DNA from: Methanobacterium sp.
Lineage (GTDB): Archaea > Methanobacteriota > Methanobacteria > Methanobacteriales > Methanobacteriaceae
Length of the DNA: 52,205 bases
NCBI RefSeq assembly: GCF_016217785.1
Contig: NZ_JACRGA010000016.1
Location: 127,501-179,705, forward strand
Direction of reading: 5' to 3'
Position 1 is the stretch's first letter, and the number at the start of each line of letters is the position of its first letter. Positions 45,223-52,205 of the stretch are shown here, in pieces. Below the pieces are notes generated by a model. The model saw only the letters and a program-made list of their open reading frames with translations, did no database searches and had not been told where the DNA came from. Both the position numbers and the translations under genes were made by a program.

Positions 45223-45232
45223 TGTAAGAAAA

Positions 45233-45284
45233 CCCATAATATGGGGGATTTATAAAGAAATCCTCCTATTTTTAACTTTTTTTT
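45233..45284 (+). terminator. terminator-like hairpins and T tract after the CBS cluster
   Basis: CCCAT/ATGGG (about 45234-45246) and GGATTT/AAATCC (45246-45251 with 45258-45263) are short stems followed by T-rich tracts TATTTTTAACTTTTTTTTA. This position fits the end of the five-gene CBS transcript. Confidence 0.45.
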
Positions 45285-45293
45285 AAACATTTC

Positions 45294-45360
45294 CCAAATG
45301 GACATTCTAAACCAAATAAACATCCCAAATAAACATTCTAAACCAAATAAACATTCTAAA
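45294..45360. repeat. tandem repeat of an 18-bp unit upstream of the RNA ligase gene
   Basis: Four units start at 45294, 45312, 45325 and 45343: CCAAATGGACATTCTAAA, a shortened 13-bp unit, and two perfect copies of CCAAATAAACATTCTAAA. It ends 45 bp before the RNA ligase ATG. Confidence 0.9.
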
Positions 45361-45404
45361 AAATAGAGAAATATTAGAAATAATCCCACTCTAAAGGGTG
45401 TTAA

Positions 45405-46553
45405 ATGAGAGAAAAAAGCATCCCGCCCCTGGTAACTGATGAGGAAGTTTCCCACCTCCTGGATGTACCTTCCCCTAAACTGGAGGCAGCCTACCAGAAG
45501 GGCATTGTAAAAAAATACCAGAAACATGGTCTGAACGCTATCCAGTTCCGGAAAGGATTGGGACCAGTAGAAGCCGGGACCATGGTAGTAAAAGGCGAGG
45601 AAATCGAAGTTATACGGGGGTTCCCCAAGATAAGGAGAACCCTGATGCTACACCCTGCACTGGAAAAACACTTTCCCCGGGAAGTGGCGGTGGAGGAGAA
45701 GATGAACGGATACAATGTCCGCATCGCCCAGGTTGATGATAGGATAGTTGCCTTCACCCGTGGTGGTTACATCTGTCCCTACACCAGCCGCAAAGCCAGC
45801 CAGATACTGAACCTGGATGAATTCTTCCAGGATTATCCTCAGATGGTCATCTGTGGTGAGATGGTGGGCACCATGAACCCCTATGTATCACACTACTACC
45901 CTGAGGTGGGGAAACTGGGATTCCGCATATTCGACCTGCGGGAAAAACTCACCAACACACCACTACCAGTAATGGTCAAAAGGGAGTTACTGGCAGATTA
46001 CCAGCTGGAACCAGTACGACTTCTGGGAGTGTTCCCAGTGGAAGAGGCTCCTCAGAAGATCATGGGGATTGTGAGGGAATTAGGGAAAAATGACCGGGAG
46101 GGAGTGGTGATGAAGGACCCCCAGATGCAGCTGGAACCCTTAAAGTACACCTCATCCCAGGCCCAGGCAGCAGAACTGGAATACGCCTTGAGCTTCCCCT
46201 TCGACCTGGCTCAGGCATTCCTCTTTAGCAGGATCATCCGGGAAGGATTCCAGTCCCATGAAACCGGAGAATCAACAGACCAGCTTCGGGAAAGAGCCCT
46301 GCGGATGGGTGAATCTATACTCTACCCCATGCTGGAAACCATTGGCAAGGTGGAGCAGGGTGAATTAGCAGCGGAGGATCTGCTGATAGAAGTGGATAGC
46401 CAGGAAGAAGCAGAGGAATTCATCCGCCACCTCCGTGATTTAAAGGTCATGGCGACCCTGGCTGAGATAAAAGACGGTAAAGCAGTTATAAGAAGGATAC
46501 ACCAGTCCACCAACGATCGGATCAACAACTACCTTGATGGTGGTTTGTACTAA
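45405..46553 (+). CDS. ATP-dependent RNA ligase (archaeal Rnl3-like)
   Basis: A 382-residue RNA ligase of the archaeal type, related to the well-studied Methanothermobacter enzyme that makes circular RNA. Nucleotidyltransferase motifs are in order: motif I KMNG in VAVEEKMNGYNVRI, IIIa/III LGFRIFDLREK, IV DREGVVMKD, and V LKYTSSQAQ. VICGEMVGTMNPYVSHYY lies between. The C-terminal 150 residues form the helical dimer domain. It covalently binds AMP at the motif I lysine and seals 5'-phosphate to 3'-OH ends. It follows the CBS cluster. Confidence 0.93.
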   Translation: MREKSIPPLVTDEEVSHLLDVPSPKLEAAYQKGIVKKYQKHGLNAIQFRKGLGPVEAGTMVVKGEEIEVIRGFPKIRRTLMLHPALEKHFPREVAVEEKMNGYNVRIAQVDDRIVAFTRGGYICPYTSRKASQILNLDEFFQDYPQMVICGEMVGTMNPYVSHYYPEVGKLGFRIFDLREKLTNTPLPVMVKRELLADYQLEPVRLLGVFPVEEAPQKIMGIVRELGKNDREGVVMKDPQMQLEPLKYTSSQAQAAELEYALSFPFDLAQAFLFSRIIREGFQSHETGESTDQLRERALRMGESILYPMLETIGKVEQGELAAEDLLIEVDSQEEAEEFIRHLRDLKVMATLAEIKDGKAVIRRIHQSTNDRINNYLDGGLY

Positions 46554-46896
46554 TCTGTTGGGGGTTGATGAATCTTTTTTGAAGATGGATTTTTTAATTT
46601 TTGAAGATGTGATTTTAATAAATTAAAACCTAATAAAATAAAACTTATTTTAATAACTTAAACAAACTAATTTTTATTACTAAACTTAGAATATTAGACT
46701 ACTATACTTAGAATAATTATACTTAGATTATTAAGACTAACTATACTTAGAATAACTATACTTAGAATTAAGACTAACTTATACTTCGAATATTAGACTA
46801 ACTAAACCTTAGAATATTAAGAAATTTAGAATATTTTAACCCAATTTGTTAACACCAATGTTTCTCACTAAACCACCAAATGATTTAGGTAAAATT
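46554..46896. other. intergenic: degenerate repeat array before pheA
   Basis: Apart from 120 AT-rich bases after the RNA ligase stop, most of this region (46681-46836) is the eight-unit CTTAGAAT array. TTAATAAATTAAAACC and similar stretches could be weak promoter elements. I see no RNA gene, and no ORF with a ribosome binding site. Confidence 0.5.
46681..46836. repeat. eight-copy degenerate array with CTTAGAAT core
   Basis: Cores resembling CTTAGAAT begin at 46685, 46707, 46722, 46746, 46761, 46784, 46808 and 46825. Spacings are 22, 15, 24, 15, 23, 24 and 17 bp, alternating short and long. Many are followed by ATTAGACTA or AATAAC. The array ends 60 bp before pheA. It may be a slippage-expanded spacer or a protein-binding array. 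Confidence 0.8.
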
Positions 46897-48349
<1,453 letters not shown>

Positions 48350-48384
48350 CGGATAATTAGACATATTATTTTACAAAAAAACCG

Positions 48385-48422
48385 CAGGGGAGCCATTGCT
48401 TCCCTGGATTTAAGATTTTTTT
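48385..48422 (+). terminator. terminator hairpin with T tract
   Basis: CAGGGGAGC (48385-48393) pairs with GCTTCCCTG (48398-48406) over nine positions, one of them G-U, with loop CATT. A T-rich tract, ending TTTTTTT at 48416-48422, follows. It lies just after the SHOCT-like gene and would end the pheA transcript. Confidence 0.7.
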
Positions 48423-48624
48423 AAAAATAGATTAGAAAAAAGGTTTATTTCCCCTTAAAGCATTGTGAATTAGTTCAATCAATAGAAAATTCATCAAATT
48501 TGTGCAATTGTATAAGAAAATAATGGAAAAATAATGGATATATAATAAGATAATGGAATAATCAGTTATTAAATATTTAATATTTTCAGAAGAATGAAAT
48601 AACAGGATAATAGGTGTTTGTTTT

Positions 48625-49149
48625 ATGAATAAAATTCTCCCATTAATGGCAGTTACCATCATGGTAGTCCTGGTTTCAGGATGTGTTACCGATGATAAGG
48701 CCAATCAGACCAATAATTTCTCCCAGAACGGTGTTTCCTTCCAGTACTCCTCCTCATGGGGAGTGGCTTCAGTTAGTTCACCCAATGGGGTGGCTGCAGT
48801 GGGAGATCCCAATACAGTGGTTAATGGAAACCCCACCACTTCTGTGGTGATCCAGAAACCAAATGCAACTACTTCTGTTCTTAAAACAGCCTACGACCAA
48901 AATTACGCTCAATTCTTCAATAATACGGGTAAAACTAAAGTTTCAGAGGCAGAACTCACTCTGAACGGTGCCCAGGTTTATGAAAATGTGTACACCTCCT
49001 CTGAGGAGGGAGTGGCCAAGAAGTACCGGGCGGTGTGGATGCAAAAAGGCAGCACTCTCTACGTGATACTGTGTAGTGCCCGAGTGGAAGACTACGATGC
49101 CCAGCAGTCCAACTTCGACCTGGTGGTAAACAGCTTCCAAGCATCATAG
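48625..49149 (+). CDS. PsbP-like lipoprotein
   Basis: A 174-residue exported lipoprotein. The signal MNKILPLMAVTIMVVLVSGC has a lipobox (VSGC) before the processed Cys. The mature domain has the PsbP/DUF1795-type pattern: FSQNGVSFQYSSSWGVASVS, and near the C-terminus YRAVWMQKGSTLYVILCSAR and SNFDLVVNSFQAS. In methanogens such proteins are common surface lipoproteins without known partners. GGTGTTTGTTTT precedes the ATG; the ribosome binding site is weak. It is a single gene. Confidence 0.82.
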   Translation: MNKILPLMAVTIMVVLVSGCVTDDKANQTNNFSQNGVSFQYSSSWGVASVSSPNGVAAVGDPNTVVNGNPTTSVVIQKPNATTSVLKTAYDQNYAQFFNNTGKTKVSEAELTLNGAQVYENVYTSSEEGVAKKYRAVWMQKGSTLYVILCSARVEDYDAQQSNFDLVVNSFQAS

Positions 49150-50281
<1,132 letters not shown>

Positions 50282-50347
50282 AAAAATCACATATGGAATT
50301 AAAAAAAATATTATGAGGATCTAAAGGTTTAATGGGGGTTAAATTTC

Positions 50348-51493
50348 ATGACAATCGTGCTCTGTGTTACTGGTAGTGTGGCTGCTGTGGAAACGGTGAA
50401 ACTGGCCCGGGAGCTTAAAAGGAAGGGTTTCCAGGTTAAATGTTTCATGACTGACGGTGCCTGTGATATCATCAATCCCTACGCACTGGAATTTGCCACG
50501 GGAGAGAAGGTGATCACCAAGCTCACTGGGGAAATTGAGCATGTTAAATATGCTGATGCTGAGTTGATTCTGGTGGCACCAGCCACTGCCAATGTAATCA
50601 GCAAGTTCGCCTATAAAATTGCGGACAACCCCATAAACACACTTCTTTTAACTGCCAGTGGCTATAACACGCCTATTGTTTTTGTACCCTCCATGCACCA
50701 GTCCATGTACCGGGCGGTGGATGAGAACATCCAGAAACTCAAAAAAGAGGGTGTGGTATTCATGGAGCCTAAAAAAGAGGAGAACAAGGCCAAATTCCCC
50801 TCAGTTGATGATATTGTGCTCCAGGCTCAGAAAGCCACCTCTGCCGGTGGTTTAGAGGGACGGAATGTTCTGGTGAGTGCCGGGGGCACTTACGAAGATA
50901 TTGATCCCATCAGGGGAATTACTAATCGTAGTTCTGGTAAGATGGGTGTGGAACTGGCCAAGGAGGCCTTCCGTCGCGGTGCCGATGTTACCATGATCAC
51001 CGGAAGGGTGGAAGTGGAAATCCCCCAGGTATTCAATCACATAAAAATTGAATCCAGCCGGGTCATGGCCAAAGCACTGGAGGAAAACCTCATTGACCAT
51101 GATGTGTTCATTGCTGCAGCAGCAGTCAGTGACTTTGTGGTGGAAAAGAACACATCCAAGATATCCTCATCCAGTGACCAGACCCTGAAACTAAAACCAG
51201 CCCCCAAGATCATAAACCAGGCCAAGGAACACAACCCTGCAGTGTATCTGGTGGGTTTCAAGGCAGAGTACGGTGTTTCCAGGGATAAACTGGTGGAATC
51301 TGCTAAAAAAAGAATGAGGGAGTCCGGTGCAGATCTGATGGTGGCCAATGATGTGGCAGAAGTTGGCGCAGGATTCGGATCTGACCAGAACAAAGTGGTT
51401 CTGGTTGATGATGAAATATGGGATGTCCCATTAAGTACCAAGGAAGAAATAGCTGCCCTGGTTATTGGAAGAGTTGCCGAGAGGATTATCTAA
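50348..51493 (+). CDS. coaBC: bifunctional phosphopantothenoylcysteine decarboxylase/phosphopantothenate-cysteine ligase
   Basis: CoaBC makes 4'-phosphopantetheine in coenzyme A biosynthesis. Residues 1-175 form the flavoprotein CoaC domain: CVTGSVAAVETVKLARELK, then LILVAPATANVISKFAYKIA and PSMHQSMYRAVDENIQKL with the catalytic His. Residues 180-381 form the CoaB ligase: NVLVSAGGTYEDIDPIRGIT, NRSSGKMGVELAKEAFRRGA and AAVSDFVVEKN. The 381-residue length is normal. GGGGGTTAAATTTC precedes the ATG. It ends 639 bp before the 16S rRNA. Confidence 0.95.
   Translation: MTIVLCVTGSVAAVETVKLARELKRKGFQVKCFMTDGACDIINPYALEFATGEKVITKLTGEIEHVKYADAELILVAPATANVISKFAYKIADNPINTLLLTASGYNTPIVFVPSMHQSMYRAVDENIQKLKKEGVVFMEPKKEENKAKFPSVDDIVLQAQKATSAGGLEGRNVLVSAGGTYEDIDPIRGITNRSSGKMGVELAKEAFRRGADVTMITGRVEVEIPQVFNHIKIESSRVMAKALEENLIDHDVFIAAAAVSDFVVEKNTSKISSSSDQTLKLKPAPKIINQAKEHNPAVYLVGFKAEYGVSRDKLVESAKKRMRESGADLMVANDVAEVGAGFGSDQNKVVLVDDEIWDVPLSTKEEIAALVIGRVAERII

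Positions 51494-52205
<712 letters not shown>

Noticed and set aside
45294..45360. CRISPR-like array
   Set aside because: The units are short tandem copies without unique spacers, so it is a tandem repeat, not a CRISPR array.

Overview
This window comes from a hydrogenotrophic methanogen of the Methanobacteriales, most likely Methanobacterium or a close relative. The evidence is a methyl-coenzyme M reductase beta subunit at the left edge, a complete Ehb-type energy-converting [NiFe] hydrogenase operon (ehbA to ehbP), an archaeal RNA ligase, CoaBC and archaeosine-pathway genes, TTTATATA-type TATA boxes, AT-rich spacers, and the first 73 bases of an archaeal 16S rRNA at the right edge. From memory, the order of the backbone genes (argG, ehb, homoserine dehydrogenase, QueD/QueE, CBS proteins, RNA ligase, pheA, coaBC) resembles Methanothermobacter.

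Layout. 1-2.3 kb: mcrB/mrtB and a TetR regulator on the minus strand, both preceded by the same GTTA-N5-TAAC motif. 2.6-8.1 kb: a BofA-like membrane protein, argG, two DUF4405 membrane proteins, a membrane-anchored nitroreductase, a zinc deacylase and a DUF457 membrane protein. 8.3-18 kb: the ehb operon, starting with Mrp/Mnh-like membrane subunits A-J, then polyferredoxin K and ferredoxin L, the hydrogenase small and large subunits M and N, NuoH-like O, and P. 18-33.2 kb: an accessory-looking block. It holds an MBL hydrolase, a small exported PepSY protein with a broken upstream ORF, a minus-strand gene set (TetR, Fe-S flavoprotein, pyruvyl transferase, a reductase-adenylate ligase fusion, an ATC-hydrolase-like protein, a GMC-like FAD oxidoreductase, an SRPBCC protein), TrkH, a flavin-binding protein, a double CMD protein and an unusual Fpg/Nei glycosylase. 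33.3-40.9 kb: an ACT/DUF5612 protein (possibly EhbQ), DUF6448, cupin, homoserine dehydrogenase, nucleotidyltransferase, PPC/DUF296, DUF366, QueD and QueE. 40.9-45.2 kb: five consecutive CBS-domain genes. 45.4-51.5 kb: RNA ligase, prephenate dehydratase, an SHOCT-like membrane protein, a PsbP-like lipoprotein, a KH-domain protein with a long structured leader, and coaBC. 51.5-52.2 kb: the rRNA leader and the start of 16S.

The strongest leads are: (1) an 18-bp-periodic operator array in front of the methyl-coenzyme M reductase operon, with the same motif in front of the neighbouring tetR; (2) a biosynthetic operon built around a reductase-before-ligase fusion with no carrier domain; (3) a leader of about 310 nt with at least four stem-loops before the KH-domain gene; (4) short tandem duplications (14-24 bp, often perfect) in many of the spacers; (5) a QueE gene with no canonical start codon; and (6) an Fpg-family protein whose N-terminal catalytic proline is alanine.

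No tRNA, CRISPR array, transposase or integrase was seen. Functional names rest on recognising motifs by eye. No database search or folding program was run.
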